This document shows, piece by piece, positions 18,338-26,143 of a stretch of 64,000 nucleotides of DNA. Where the stretch lies: assembly GCF_014230465.1 (NCBI RefSeq), contig NZ_JAAXCY010000001.1, positions 620,001 to 684,000 on the forward strand. The letters run 5' to 3'. The position numbers and the translations under genes were made by a program. This stretch comes from Pseudomonas cremoris (GTDB lineage Bacteria; Pseudomonadota; Gammaproteobacteria; Pseudomonadales; Pseudomonadaceae). The notes beneath the pieces were generated by a model, which was not told the DNA's origin, did not search any database, and saw only the letters and a list, made by a program, of their open reading frames with translations. How positions within the stretch are numbered: position 1 is the stretch's first letter; the number at the start of each line of letters is the position of its first letter.

Positions 18338-19072
18338 ATGAACCAAGCCTTCGACGTCGCTGAACTCGCCGCGACTTATGCCAATAAATCCGCCCAGGAC
18401 ATTCTCAAGCTGGCGTTCAGCCAGTTCGGTGATGACCTGTGGATTTCTTTCAGCGGTGCCGAGGACGTGGTGCTGGTGGACATGGCCTGGAAGCTGAACA
18501 AGAACGTCAAGGTATTCAGCCTCGACACCGGCCGCCTGCACCCGGAGACCTACCGGTTTATCGAGCAGGTGCGCGAGTTCTACAAGATCGACATCGAGTT
18601 GATTTCGCCGGACCAGGCCAAGCTGGAACCTTTCGTCAAGGAAAAGGGCCTGTTCAGCTTCTATAAGGACGGCCATGGCGAATGCTGCGGTGTGCGCAAG
18701 ATCGAGCCGCTGCGCCGCAAGCTTTCTGGCGTGAGTGCCTGGGCCACCGGCCAGCGCCGCGACCAAAGCCCCGGTACCCGCAGCCAAGTGGCGGCGCTGG
18801 AGATCGATTCTGCGTTCTCCACACCGGAGCGCACCCTGTACAAGTTCAACCCGCTGGCACAGATGACCAGCGAGGAAGTCTGGGGTTACATCCGCATGCT
18901 GGAGCTGCCGTATAACAGCCTGCATGAGCGTGGTTTTATCAGTATTGGTTGCGAGCCTTGCACCCGTCCGGTGTTGCCGAACCAGCACGAGCGTGAAGGC
19001 CGCTGGTGGTGGGAAGAAGCCACGCAGAAGGAATGCGGGCTGCATGCAGGGAATATCATCAGCAAGGCTTGA
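18338..19072 (+). CDS. cysH: assimilatory adenylylsulfate (APS) reductase
   Basis: 244-residue reductase of sulfate assimilation, reducing activated sulfate to sulfite with thioredoxin. The [11 protein letters not shown] and GCEPCTRP segments give the two cysteine pairs that hold a [4Fe-4S] cluster, the mark of APS-type rather than PAPS-type enzymes. I chose ATG 18338 ([10 protein letters not shown]) with TAGGA upstream; the longer frame has no family similarity before it. A REPIN follows. Confidence 0.92.
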   Translation: MNQAFDVAELAATYANKSAQDILKLAFSQFGDDLWISFSGAEDVVLVDMAWKLNKNVKVFSLDTGRLHPETYRFIEQVREFYKIDIELISPDQAKLEPFVKEKGLFSFYKDGHGECCGVRKIEPLRRKLSGVSAWATGQRRDQSPGTRSQVAALEIDSAFSTPERTLYKFNPLAQMTSEEVWGYIRMLELPYNSLHERGFISIGCEPCTRPVLPNQHEREGRWWWEEATQKECGLHAGNIISKA

Positions 19073-19097
19073 AGGCCTTCAGGTGAAACAAATCAAT

Positions 19098-19184
19098 GTG
19101 GGAGCGGGCTTGCTCGCGAATGCGGTGTCACAGTGATGAATGCATCAACTGAAACACCGCACTCGCGAGCAAGCCCGCTCCCAC
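19098..19184. repeat. REPIN
   Basis: Inverted REP pair 25 bases after the cysH stop, at the start of a 475-base gene-free stretch. Confidence 0.9.
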
Positions 19185-19382
19185 ATTTTGTTTTGTGTTG
19201 AGTGCTAGAGATGTACACACACATGTAACTATCGGTGCCATTTATGTGTGCAATTTATCGTCGGTCGCACCATTACGTAACACCTATCCCCATCATTAAT
19301 TCCCTCTCTCGAATCGCCCTCTCCCCGTTTAAAAATAAATAGCTGTTCAAATGGTCAATTTATATTTCTTCTAATTCAGTTA

Positions 19383-19480
19383 GTTATTCAAATAACCTAT
19401 AAAAACGAAATTACCCTCGGTTTTCATAGATCGAAAACTGGCACGCATGTGGCTTAAGGTGAATTGTGCTTTGTATACAA
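19383..19480 (+). promoter_or_regulatory. AT-rich upstream region of the NCS1 operon with two palindromes
   Basis: The 19185-19547 gap is clearly AT-richer than its surroundings. It holds GTTATT-CA-AATAAC (19383-19396) and a perfect palindrome TTGTATACAA (19471-19480). The latter overlaps a possible -10 (TACAAT, 19476-19481). TTGT..ACAA half-sites are typical of GntR-family operators. No GntR gene is adjacent, so the regulator is unknown. Confidence 0.5.
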
Positions 19481-19547
19481 TAAATACAAAACCTACATAC
19501 ACTTTTCCATCCGCGACTTGCTCGCAGATGCGCTGGAGCCTGCCGGA

Positions 19548-21074
19548 ATGCGTACAAGTCTCTCGAATAACATCGCACTGGATCTGCCCTCCTCCCTGAA
19601 CCCCGAGGCCATTGGGCCCGGCCCGTTGGTGCTGAGCCCGCGCCTGCACAACAAGGACCTTGCACCCACCAAGGTCGAAGGTCGACGTTGGGGGCGCTAC
19701 AGCATCTTCGCGTTGTGGACCAATGACGTGCACAACATCGCCAACTACTCCTTTGCCATTGGTCTCTATGCCTTGGGCCTGGGTGGCTGGCAGATCCTGT
19801 TGTCCCTGGGTATTGGCGCGGCACTGGTGTACTTCTTCATGAACCTGTCGGGTTATATGGGCCAGAAGACCGGCGTGCCGTTCCCGGTGATCAGCCGCAT
19901 CAGTTTCGGCATTCATGGCGCGCAGATTCCGGCGTTGATCCGCGCGGTCATCGCGATCGCCTGGTTTGGTATCCAGACCTACCTGGCTTCAGTAGTTTTC
20001 CGCGTGCTGCTGACCGCGATTCATCCAGGTTTTGCCGAATACGACCACAACTCGATTCTCGGCCTGTCGTCCCTGGGCTGGGCGTGCTTCGTGGCGATCT
20101 GGGTGGTGCAACTGGTGATCCTGGCGTACGGCATGGAGATGGTGCGCCGCTACGAAGGCTTCGCTGGGCCGGTGATCTTGCTGACGGTGGCTTCCCTGGC
20201 CGGTTGGATGTACTTCCAAACCGGCGGCAACATCGCCTGGTCGATCCGCGAACCGCTGAGCGGCGGCGAGATGTGGCGCAACATCTTTGCCGGCGGCGCA
20301 CTGTGGCTGGCGATCTACGGCACGTTGATTCTCAATTTCTGCGACTTCGCCCGCTCCTCGCCGTGCCGCAAGACCATCCAGGTCGGCAACTTCTGGGGCC
20401 TGCCGGTGAATATCCTGGTGTTCGCCGCGATTACCGTGCTGCTATGCGGCGGGCAGTTCCAGCTCAATGGCCGGGTGATCGAAAGCCCCACCGAAATCAT
20501 CGCAGCCATCCCCAATACATTCTTCCTGGTGCTGGGCTGCCTGGCGTTCCTGATCGTCACCGTGGCGGTGAACATCATGGCCAACTTCGTCGCCCCGGCG
20601 TTTGTGCTGAGCAACCTGGCGCCCAAGTACCTGAACTTCCGACGTGCCGGGCTGATCAGCGCCACCGTGGCCGTGCTGATCCTGCCGTGGAACCTCTACA
20701 ACAGCCCGCTGGTGATCGTGTATTTCCTCTCCGGGCTGGGTGCCCTGCTGGGGCCGTTGTACGGGGTGATCATGGTCGATTACTGGTTGATCCGTAAAAG
20801 CCAGGTGGACGTGCTGCAGCTGTATAGCGAAGACCCGAACGGCGTTTATTACTACAGCCGTGGCGTCAATCTGCGCGCCGTGGCGGCGTTTATTCCTGCA
20901 GCAGTGATCGCCATTCTGCTGGCCTTGCTGCCCGGTTTCGCCAGCGTCTCACCGTTTTCCTGGATGTTTGGCGCCGGTATTGCAGGGCTGCTGTACCTGC
21001 TGATCGCCAAGCGCCAGCCGTTCTACGCCGATGTCAGTGGCGAAAGCATTGCCGTCGATAACGTCAGTCATTAA
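19548..21074 (+). CDS. NCS1-family nucleobase/hydantoin/allantoin cation symporter
   Basis: Inner-membrane secondary transporter, 508 residues with about twelve helices, of the nucleobase:cation symporter-1 family (cytosine, allantoin, hydantoin, uracil transporters). The region WTNDVHNIANYSFAIGL near the first helix is a family hallmark. The next gene encodes a hydantoin/allantoin-racemase-like enzyme only 13 bases downstream, so a ring ureide such as allantoin or a hydantoin is the likeliest substrate (inference). ATG 19548 was preferred because family similarity begins there. Confidence 0.87.
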   Translation: MRTSLSNNIALDLPSSLNPEAIGPGPLVLSPRLHNKDLAPTKVEGRRWGRYSIFALWTNDVHNIANYSFAIGLYALGLGGWQILLSLGIGAALVYFFMNLSGYMGQKTGVPFPVISRISFGIHGAQIPALIRAVIAIAWFGIQTYLASVVFRVLLTAIHPGFAEYDHNSILGLSSLGWACFVAIWVVQLVILAYGMEMVRRYEGFAGPVILLTVASLAGWMYFQTGGNIAWSIREPLSGGEMWRNIFAGGALWLAIYGTLILNFCDFARSSPCRKTIQVGNFWGLPVNILVFAAITVLLCGGQFQLNGRVIESPTEIIAAIPNTFFLVLGCLAFLIVTVAVNIMANFVAPAFVLSNLAPKYLNFRRAGLISATVAVLILPWNLYNSPLVIVYFLSGLGALLGPLYGVIMVDYWLIRKSQVDVLQLYSEDPNGVYYYSRGVNLRAVAAFIPAAVIAILLALLPGFASVSPFSWMFGAGIAGLLYLLIAKRQPFYADVSGESIAVDNVSH

Positions 21075-21087
21075 TCAAGGACATTCC

Positions 21088-21816
21088 ATGCGAATTCTCG
21101 TGGTCAACGTCAACACCACCGAATCCATCACCGACACCATCGCCCAGCAAGCGCGGGCCGTGGCGTCGCCGGGTACCGAAATAGTCGGGCTCACGCCGTA
21201 CTTTGGCGCGGAGTCGGTGGAGGGCAACTTTGAAAGCTACCTGGCGGCCATCGCGGTGATGGACCGGGTGATGGCCTACGACCAGCCGTTCGACGCGGTG
21301 ATCCAGGCCGGCTACGGCGAGCATGGCCGCGAAGGCTTGCAGGAATTGCTCAACGTACCGGTGGTGGACATCACCGAAGCCGCCGCCAGCACCGCGATGT
21401 TCCTGGGCCACGCCTATTCGGTGGTGACCACCCTGGACCGCACCGTACCGCTGATCGAAGACCGCCTGAAACTGGCAGGCTTGTACCAGCGCTGTGCCTC
21501 GGTACGGGCCAGCGGCATGGCGGTTCTGGAGCTGGAAGAAAACCCGCTGGCCGCCATGGAAGCCATCGTGCGTCAGGCGGAACTGGCCATCAGCGAAGAC
21601 AAGGCCGAGGTGATCTGCCTGGGCTGCGGCGGCATGGCCGGGTTGGATGAACAGATTCGCCAGCGCACCGGCGTGCCGGTGGTGGACGGCGTGACGGCGG
21701 CGGTGACGATTGCCGAATCGCTGGTGCGGTTGGGGTTGTCGACGTCGAAGATTCGTACGTATGCGACGCCGAGGCCGAAAAAGGTCATGGGTTGGCCGGG
21801 GCAGTTCGGGCGGTGA
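21088..21816 (+). CDS. Asp/Glu/hydantoin racemase-family protein with only one catalytic cysteine
   Basis: 242-residue member of the family that includes hydantoin and allantoin racemases. These use two cysteines as acid/base pair. The second is present here (C180 in LGCGG), but the position of the first, normally in a motif like ACFGDPG, is glycine 75 (QAGYGEHG). Arylmalonate decarboxylase in the same superfamily also has glycine there and a single cysteine. The protein may therefore be a decarboxylase-like or otherwise altered enzyme, not a standard racemase. CAAGGA precedes the ATG. Co-transcribed with the transporter; its stop directly abuts the LysR gene on the other strand. Confidence 0.82.
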   Translation: MRILVVNVNTTESITDTIAQQARAVASPGTEIVGLTPYFGAESVEGNFESYLAAIAVMDRVMAYDQPFDAVIQAGYGEHGREGLQELLNVPVVDITEAAASTAMFLGHAYSVVTTLDRTVPLIEDRLKLAGLYQRCASVRASGMAVLELEENPLAAMEAIVRQAELAISEDKAEVICLGCGGMAGLDEQIRQRTGVPVVDGVTAAVTIAESLVRLGLSTSKIRTYATPRPKKVMGWPGQFGR

Positions 21817-22740
21817 TCAAATCGCGCTAAAGCGCTGCCCCAATTGCTGCTCGGCAAATTGCTCAATGATGAAATCCACAAACGCCCGGGTCTTGCCTGG
21901 CAGCAGTTTGTGTTCGGCGTAGTAAATGGAAATATTGCCATCATCGACATACCAGTCCGGCAGCACCCGCACCACTGCACCACTGTCCAGAAACGGTACG
22001 GCCATCGGCATGCTCACCAGCGCTATGCCCAAGCCCTGGGCGCTGGCGCAGCAGGCGGCCTCGGAGTCGCTCATGGTCATGCTCGGCTTGAGCACCAAGG
22101 GGCGCTGTTCACGCTCGCGATTGGTCAATTGCCAGGAACGTATGCGCCCGGTCTGCGGTGAACGGATAAGGATGCCGTAGCACCGCGACAAATCCTCCGG
22201 CACCACCACTGGCGGGCGTTGCGCCAGGTAATCCGGTGAGGCGACCAATACCCGATGGGCTGGCGTCAACTTGCGCGCCACCACGCCTTGGGGCAGTTCA
22301 AAACCACCCCCGATGGCGGCGTCAAAGCCTTGGCCGATCAAGTCGACCTGGCGGTTATCGAAATGCCAGTCCGGGCTGATGTCCGGGAAACGCCCCATGA
22401 ACTCGCCCAACAGCGGCACCACATAACGATTGCCAAACACCGTGCCCATGCTGACCTTAAGCGTGCCCACTGGCCGCCCTTCGGCGCTGGCCAGGTTGGC
22501 CACGGCGTTCTGAATAGTGGTGAGGCTGGCGCTGACTTCTTCCAGGAACAACTTGCCGGCTTCTGTCAGGGTGAGACGCCGGGTACTGCGCTGGAACAAA
22601 CGCACGCCAAGCCGGGCTTCCAGCTTGGCGACGCTCTTGCCGACCGCTGCCGGGGTGAGGCTCAGGTGCCGCGCGGCCTCAGCGAAGCTGCCGCCTTCGG
22701 CACTGCGCACAAAGCATTCGATACTGCCAAAGCTCTCCAT
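21817..22740 (-). CDS. LysR-family transcriptional regulator
   Basis: 307 residues: N-terminal winged HTH (FAEAARHLSLTPAAVGKSVAKL) and a periplasmic-binding-like effector domain, close to the AaeR/CrgA subgroup. It is divergent from the SDR gene at 22867, with a 126-base shared promoter region, and most likely controls that gene. It converges with the racemase-like gene with no bases between the stops. Confidence 0.88.
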   Translation of the reverse strand: MESFGSIECFVRSAEGGSFAEAARHLSLTPAAVGKSVAKLEARLGVRLFQRSTRRLTLTEAGKLFLEEVSASLTTIQNAVANLASAEGRPVGTLKVSMGTVFGNRYVVPLLGEFMGRFPDISPDWHFDNRQVDLIGQGFDAAIGGGFELPQGVVARKLTPAHRVLVASPDYLAQRPPVVVPEDLSRCYGILIRSPQTGRIRSWQLTNREREQRPLVLKPSMTMSDSEAACCASAQGLGIALVSMPMAVPFLDSGAVVRVLPDWYVDDGNISIYYAEHKLLPGKTRAFVDFIIEQFAEQQLGQRFSAI

Positions 22741-22866
22741 ACCGCCCCACTCTAAACTTTTGGTTTACACAGACTATAGTAATCACGGTCTACCGGGCGA
22801 CACGGGTGAGGTCGATACTCGGCTCCAACAACAAGGCATCCCGCCTTGAACAGCTAGGAGATCGAC

Positions 22867-23613
22867 ATGACCACACACAACCTCAGCGGCAAAGTCGCCT
22901 TGATTCAAGGCGGTTCCCGCGGCATCGGCGCCGCCATCGTCAAGCGCCTCGCGGCACAAGGTGCAGCGGTTGCCTTTACCTACGTTAGCTCCGCCGCCAA
23001 GGCCGAAGAATTGCAGAACAGCGTGATCAGCGAAGGCGGCAAGGCCCTGGCGATCCACGCCGACAGCGCCAGCGCCGATGCAATCCGCAACGCCGTCAAC
23101 GCCACCGTCGAAGCTTTCGGGCGCCTGGACATCCTGGTGAACAACGCTGGCGTACTGGCCATCGCCCCGCTGGAAGACTTCAAACTGGAAGACTTCGACC
23201 AGACCCTGGCAATCAACGTGCGCAGCGTGTTTATCGCGACTCAGGAAGCGGCCAAGCATATGGGTGAAGGCGGCCGGGTGATCAATATCGGCAGCACTAA
23301 CGCCGAGCGCATGCCCTTTGGCGGCGGTGGCCCGTATGCGATGAGCAAGGCGGCGCTGGTGGGTTTGACCAAGGGCCTGGCGCGGGATCTGGGGCCGCGT
23401 GGCATCACCATCAACAACGTGCAGCCTGGGCCGGTGGACACCGATATGAACCCGGCGAACAGTGATTTTGCAGAGAGCTTGATTGGGTTGATGGCGGTAG
23501 GACGGTATGGGCATGTGGAGGAGATTGCCAGCTTTGTGGCGTATCTCGCGGGCCCCGAAGCCGGGTACATCACTGGGGCAAGTTTGACCATTGATGGTGG
23601 CTTCAGCGCCTAA
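22867..23613 (+). CDS. short-chain dehydrogenase/reductase (SDR)
   Basis: Classical SDR of 248 residues, NAD(P)-dependent. It shows the cofactor glycine motif GGSRGIGAAI, NNAG, the catalytic serine in INIGST, and YAMSK (Tyr/Lys). The fold resembles FabG-type oxidoreductases, but there is no fatty-acid context, so the substrate is unknown. CTAGGAG lies just before the ATG. The divergent LysR gene is its probable regulator. A REPIN follows. Confidence 0.9.
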   Translation: MTTHNLSGKVALIQGGSRGIGAAIVKRLAAQGAAVAFTYVSSAAKAEELQNSVISEGGKALAIHADSASADAIRNAVNATVEAFGRLDILVNNAGVLAIAPLEDFKLEDFDQTLAINVRSVFIATQEAAKHMGEGGRVINIGSTNAERMPFGGGGPYAMSKAALVGLTKGLARDLGPRGITINNVQPGPVDTDMNPANSDFAESLIGLMAVGRYGHVEEIASFVAYLAGPEAGYITGASLTIDGGFSA

Positions 23614-23640
23614 GGCTTCAGGAACACTGCAAAACCCAAT

Positions 23641-23728
23641 GTGGGAGCGGGCTTGCTCGCGAAGACGGAGTGTCAGTCAATGAATAGGTCGACTGATCCA
23701 CCGCATTCGCGAGCAAGCTCGCTCCCAC
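23641..23728. repeat. REPIN
   Basis: Inverted REP pair between the convergent SDR and HAD genes. The right arm has one change (AAGCTCGCTCCC). Confidence 0.9.
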
Positions 23729-23747
23729 ATTTTTTGACTGCGCTCAG

Positions 23748-24434
23748 TCAATCCAACGGCGGCAAGCCATAGGCCGCCAGATCAAACTCCGCGAGTTTGC
23801 GGATGATCTGGTCGGCGTGGTGGTACTTGCTGTCCGCCATGGCTTCGTCCGGCACGGCGATGGCGGTCATGTGGGCAGCCTTCGCAGCCGTTACCCCAAA
23901 GGGCGAATCCTCGAACACCAGGCAATCCTCGGGCGCAACGCCCAGGCGGCGTGCTGCGGTAAGGAAGATGTCCGGCGCGGGCTTGGCGGCGCCGACTTCC
24001 GGGTCGTCAGCGGTAACGATGGTGTCGAACAGGCCAAACCACTCACGGTGCAACGTGGTCTTGTGGCCAAACGAATTGCGCGACGAACTGGTACCCACGG
24101 CAATCGGAATGTGGTGCGCCTTCAAGTGCCGCACCAACGCTTCGGCGCCAGGCATGCCCAGGGCCTTGGGGAAGCGTTCGCTCATCAGCGGTTCGCGAAT
24201 GGTTAGAAACTCGGCTGGCGTGATCGGCAGGTCCAGCGCCTTGACCACGTAGTCGGCCAGGTCCTGGGCGCCGCGACCGATGATGTGCTGCTTGATCCCC
24301 CAGTCATAGGTACGGCCGTAGCGTTCAGCGATGATCTGTGTGACTTCGGTGTAGATGCCTTCCGTATCCAGCAACAAACCGTCCATATCGAAAATCACGG
24401 CCTTGATCGGGCCGGCGGTACGCGGTGCGTTCAT
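23748..24434 (-). CDS. HAD-IA family phosphatase
   Basis: 228-residue haloacid-dehalogenase-type hydrolase with motif I DMDGLLLDTEG, motif II around VGTSSSRN and motif IV FEDSPFGVTAAKAAH. It is close to the GS1/pseudouridine-5'-phosphatase and phosphoglycolate-phosphatase-like subgroup, which act on small sugar phosphates. Substrate not determinable. The ATG at 24434 is preferred over a TTG one codon upstream. Confidence 0.88.
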   Translation of the reverse strand: MNAPRTAGPIKAVIFDMDGLLLDTEGIYTEVTQIIAERYGRTYDWGIKQHIIGRGAQDLADYVVKALDLPITPAEFLTIREPLMSERFPKALGMPGAEALVRHLKAHHIPIAVGTSSSRNSFGHKTTLHREWFGLFDTIVTADDPEVGAAKPAPDIFLTAARRLGVAPEDCLVFEDSPFGVTAAKAAHMTAIAVPDEAMADSKYHHADQIIRKLAEFDLAAYGLPPLD

Positions 24435-24520
24435 CAAAACAGATCCTTGGGGGAAGGACTAAAAGGATTCAGCACAATAACGGCGCAGGTTGCCTTCAAG
24501 CAACCTTCGAAGCTCGGTAT

Positions 24521-24535
24521 TGATAATTACTCTCA
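24521..24535. promoter_or_regulatory. Fur box upstream of the ECF sigma gene
   Basis: TGATAAT-T-ACTCTCA matches 12 of 14 arm positions of the 7-1-7 Fur motif. It lies about 53 bases before the GTG start of the sigma gene, where a Fur-repressed iron-starvation promoter is expected. Confidence 0.68.
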
Positions 24536-24587
24536 ATTAAACTAACGTCGCCGCGCTTGAGGGTCTGATCTCTTTTCGAGTTTCGCT

Positions 24588-25115
24588 GTGACTGACAACG
24601 CCGCCAGGCTGCAACTCTACCTTGACCACCGTCCCGCACTGATCAACTACGCCAAGGTTGTGGTGGGTGAACACGCACGCGCCGAAGACGTGGTGCAAGA
24701 CGCGTTCCTGCGCTTTTGCGCCAACGCGCAAGACCCCGTGGAGCAACCCGTGGCCTACCTGTACCGGATCGTACGCAACCTGGCGTTGGACGCCGTGCGC
24801 CGACAAGCCACCGAAAAACGCCAGCAGAAAATGCCCGCGCAATGGATGCATCCGGGCCAGGAGTTATCGCCCGAGCAGCGGGTGGTGCATGGCGACGACG
24901 CGAGCCGAATCGCCGCCGCCCTGGCAGGGTTGCCGGAACAAATGCGCATCGCCGTCGAGATGAATCGACTGGGCGGTTTCACGTTGCAGCAAACCGCCGA
25001 TCATCTCAATATCTCGCTTTCCACCGCCCACCGCCTGGTCAAGGACGCCATCGTTCACCTGGCCTCAAGTGTCGCCACCCATGGCGCGCACAGTAAGGAA
25101 CGCCCGTATGCATGA
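24588..25115 (+). CDS. ECF sigma factor, FecI-like (iron starvation type)
   Basis: 175 residues with sigma region 2 (VVVGEHARAEDVVQDAFLRF) and region 4 (LGGFTLQQTADHLNISLSTA). It belongs to the FecI/PvdS-type sigma factors that drive TonB-receptor genes when a receptor signals. GTG start. The anti-sigma gene overlaps it by eight bases, and the receptor follows. A Fur box upstream predicts expression under iron limitation. Confidence 0.92.
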   Translation: MTDNAARLQLYLDHRPALINYAKVVVGEHARAEDVVQDAFLRFCANAQDPVEQPVAYLYRIVRNLALDAVRRQATEKRQQKMPAQWMHPGQELSPEQRVVHGDDASRIAAALAGLPEQMRIAVEMNRLGGFTLQQTADHLNISLSTAHRLVKDAIVHLASSVATHGAHSKERPYA

Positions 25116-26049
25116 CGCCCACCCGCCCAGGAACGTCTCGGCCAAAAGCCTGGAAGACGCCGGCCAGTGGCTGCTGGACCTGCAGGCTTCACCAGAACGC
25201 TTCGACGAGTTCGATCGCTGGTTACACGCCAGCGATGATCATTTTGAGGCGTGGGCCCAGGTCAGTCGCGTTTTGCACGCGCTGGAACAACTGCCGCCCA
25301 CCACTCAACAGCAGTGGCCACGCCCTGCCCGCCGGCGCCTGCCGTTGCTGGCCGCCGCTTGCATCAGCGCGCTGGCGGTGTGCGCAGCGTTGGTGTTCAA
25401 CCCCGGTTGGCGTGCCGACTACAGCACCGCCACCGCCGAAACCCGCGAAGTCACCCTGAGCGACGGCAGCCGCTTGACGCTGGCGCCACGCAGCGCAATC
25501 AACGTGAGCATCGACGGCGCGCAACGCGAGGTCACGCTGGTACGCGGCGAGGTGTTTTTTGATGTGGTACACGACGCGCAAAAGCCGTTTGAAGTGCGCA
25601 GCAACGACGCGGTGATCCGCGTCCTCGGCACCGCCTTCGACGTGGCTCGGGCGGAAAATGGCCTGGCGGTAGAAGTGCGTGACGGCACCGTGGGCGTGAA
25701 CAAACAGTACCGGCTGACGGCGGGACAACGGCTGTGGATCGATCGCCAAAGCGGCGTGGGCACTCAATCGTCAGTGGCGCCCACGGAAGTCGCGGGCTGG
25801 ATCAACGGCACACAGTTTTTTGAAAACGCCAGCGTCGCCCAGGTGGTCGAGCAACTCGATCGCTACCAGCGCGGCTGGATCGTGATCAAGGATCCGGCCC
25901 TGGCCAACAAGCGTGTCACCGGGCTTTACGACATGCGCGACACCCGACGCGCCCTCCAGGCATTGGTCGCGCCGATTGGCGGTGAGGTCAGCGCGTACTC
26001 GCCGCTGCTGATCGTCATCGGCAACACAACGTCGGCCACTGAAAAATAA
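25108..26049 (+). CDS. FecR-family anti-sigma regulator
   Basis: 313-residue inner-membrane sensor. A cytoplasmic anti-sigma part (residues ~1-80) is followed by one helix (~88-105) and a periplasmic FecR domain (TREVTLSDGSRLTLAPRSAI, then RGEVFFDVVHD). The C-terminal part would contact the signalling domain of the receptor encoded next. TAAGGA before the ATG and overlap with the sigma gene show coupled synthesis. Confidence 0.92.
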   Translation: MHDAHPPRNVSAKSLEDAGQWLLDLQASPERFDEFDRWLHASDDHFEAWAQVSRVLHALEQLPPTTQQQWPRPARRRLPLLAAACISALAVCAALVFNPGWRADYSTATAETREVTLSDGSRLTLAPRSAINVSIDGAQREVTLVRGEVFFDVVHDAQKPFEVRSNDAVIRVLGTAFDVARAENGLAVEVRDGTVGVNKQYRLTAGQRLWIDRQSGVGTQSSVAPTEVAGWINGTQFFENASVAQVVEQLDRYQRGWIVIKDPALANKRVTGLYDMRDTRRALQALVAPIGGEVSAYSPLLIVIGNTTSATEK

Positions 26050-26061
26050 TTACATTTCCCT

Positions 26062-26122
26062 GAAAAAAATTCGGCAGGTGCTCGTCTTTGTAGCTCCCCG
26101 TATTGCGAATGAATCGCAATAC
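26062..26122 (+). promoter_or_regulatory. candidate ECF promoter and leader hairpin of the receptor gene
   Basis: A GAAAAA stretch (26062-26067) and CGTCTT (26083-26088) are spaced about 15 bases, resembling FecI-type promoters. Just downstream a perfect nine-base inverted repeat, GTATTGCGA (26100-26108) and TCGCAATAC (26114-26122), would sit at the very start of the transcript. It has no U-run and precedes the AAGG ribosome site. Its role is unknown. Confidence 0.45.
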
Positions 26123-26143
26123 AAAACACTAAGGCGATGAAAC

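Noticed and set aside
21088..21816. Simple annotation as hydantoin or allantoin racemase
   Set aside because: One of the two cysteines needed for that chemistry is glycine, so the standard activity should not be assumed.
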